From assembly GCF_018332455.1 (NCBI RefSeq), contig NZ_BOPZ01000026.1:1-53672 (forward strand): a stretch of DNA of 53,672 bases. Reading direction: 5' to 3'. Numbering within the stretch: the first letter of the stretch is position 1; each line of letters opens with the position of its first letter. This DNA is from Clostridium polyendosporum (GTDB lineage Bacteria; Bacillota; Clostridia; Clostridiales; Clostridiaceae). The notes beneath the pieces are model-generated. The model saw nothing but the letters and a program-made list of their open reading frames with translations, made no database searches and was not told where the DNA came from. Below, piece by piece: positions 53,283 through 53,672 of the stretch. The translations under genes were made by a program, and so were the position numbers.

Positions 53283-53358
53283 GCTCACGTAGCTCAGTAG
53301 GCAGAGCGTCACCTTGGTAAGGTGGAGGTCGACGGTTCGATCCCGTTCGTGAGCTCCA
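53283..53358 (+). tRNA. tRNA-Thr (GGT)
   Basis: A 76-nt cloverleaf. The acceptor GCTCACG pairs with CGTGAGC, followed by TCCA. The D-arm is TAGCTCAGTAGGCAGAGC, the anticodon loop TTGGTAA gives GGT, and the T-arm holds GGTTCGATCC. Confidence 0.97.
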
Positions 53359-53418
53359 ATTTTTTGGAAAATACAAAACGCTAGGCAAGGTTTATTATCT
53401 AATAAGGAGGAAGTAAAA

Positions 53419-53672
53419 ATGGCAAAGGCAAAGTTTGAAAGAAATAAACCACACGTTAATATTGGAACAATAGGTCACGTAGACCACGGTAAGACAACAT
53501 TAACAGCAGCTATTACATCAGTATTAGCAAACAAAGGATATGCAGAAGCATTCAAGTACGACGAAATAGATAAGGCACCAGAAGAAAAGGAAAGAGGAAT
53601 CACAATCAACACTGCACACGTTGAGTACCAAACAGACAACAGACACTACGCTCACGTTGACTGTCCAGGACA
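53419..53672 (+). CDS. tuf: Elongation factor Tu, 5' part (runs off the window)
   Basis: The first ~84 codons of EF-Tu, starting [20 protein letters not shown] behind AAGGAGG. The G1 P-loop is GHVDHGKT, switch I holds RGITINTAH, and the last bases encode the start of G3 (DCPG). EF-Tu brings aminoacyl-tRNA to the ribosome as a GTP complex. Codon choice (many GCA, CAC, GAC, AAC) is more biased than in neighbouring genes, as expected for a highly expressed protein. The 3' end is outside the window. Confidence 0.98.
   Translation, partial: MAKAKFERNKPHVNIGTIGHVDHGKTTLTAAITSVLANKGYAEAFKYDEIDKAPEEKERGITINTAHVEYQTDNRHYAHVDCPG

Overview
The window is chromosomal DNA from a low-GC, endospore-forming anaerobe of the Clostridium sensu stricto type. 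The evidence is AT-rich DNA with strong AGGAGG ribosome-binding sites, a 2[4Fe-4S] ferredoxin, sporulation genes (a Gin/CsfB-like sigma-G inhibitor, RicT, SigH), ThyX, and two classic Firmicute gene runs: csfB-tmk-darA-holB-ricT and ctsR-mcsA-mcsB-clpC / radA-disA-yacL-ispD-cysS-mrnC-rlmB-rae1-sigH-tuf. No species is assigned.

Layout. 1-600: 3' end of a 23S rRNA gene, then 5S, tRNA-Phe and tRNA-Cys, closed by a terminator. 780-4873: mostly leftward genes (LD-carboxypeptidase-like, CorA, M20 amidohydrolase) and a small membrane protein. 5036-10304: Gin, an Orn/Lys/Arg-type decarboxylase, Tmk, the c-di-AMP receptor DarA, HolB, RicT, a small HMA-like protein and ferredoxin. 10452-12806: a cyanophycin-synthetase-like Mur ligase without its ATP-grasp domain, facing an MBL hydrolase. 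12958-17537: the CtsR regulon operon behind a textbook CtsR operator. 17779-20333: a thioredoxin-reductase-like flavoprotein and GapN.

20334-32400 is the accessory part. It holds a DUF5661-like gene, an exported beta-carbonic anhydrase lipoprotein, a decayed IS605-type tnpB, an unknown membrane protein, a 30-residue Cys/His peptide gene, an ABC efflux operon, a frameshifted lipoprotein remnant, a Fur-controlled MORN-repeat protein, a glycerophosphodiesterase remnant, a cation/proton antiporter, a 5'-truncated PAS histidine kinase beside the tail of a lost paralogue, and an RMD1/DUF155-type protein. 32400-36029: a glutaredoxin-like protein, a GH13 enzyme and a GntR regulator.

36222-53672 is conserved housekeeping DNA: RadA, DisA (the c-di-AMP synthase that complements DarA), YacL, IspD, a T-box leader with ProS, CysS, a large unidentified structured RNA ahead of proBA, a class B PBP, MrnC, ThyX, RlmB with an unusual repeat-rich N-terminus, Rae1, SigH, tRNA-Thr and the start of tuf.

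The most notable signals outside ordinary genes are: the roughly 190-nt structured RNA before proB; a hairpin-forming dispersed element in five intergenic copies with compensatory changes; one 15-bp dyad (TACC-N7-GGTA, CsoR-operator-like) in the promoters of both the thioredoxin-reductase-like and glutaredoxin-like genes; a perfect Fur box controlling a MORN-repeat protein; the small Cys/His peptide gene; and the CphA-like ligase lacking ATP-grasp. All calls come from reading the sequence; no database search was run.
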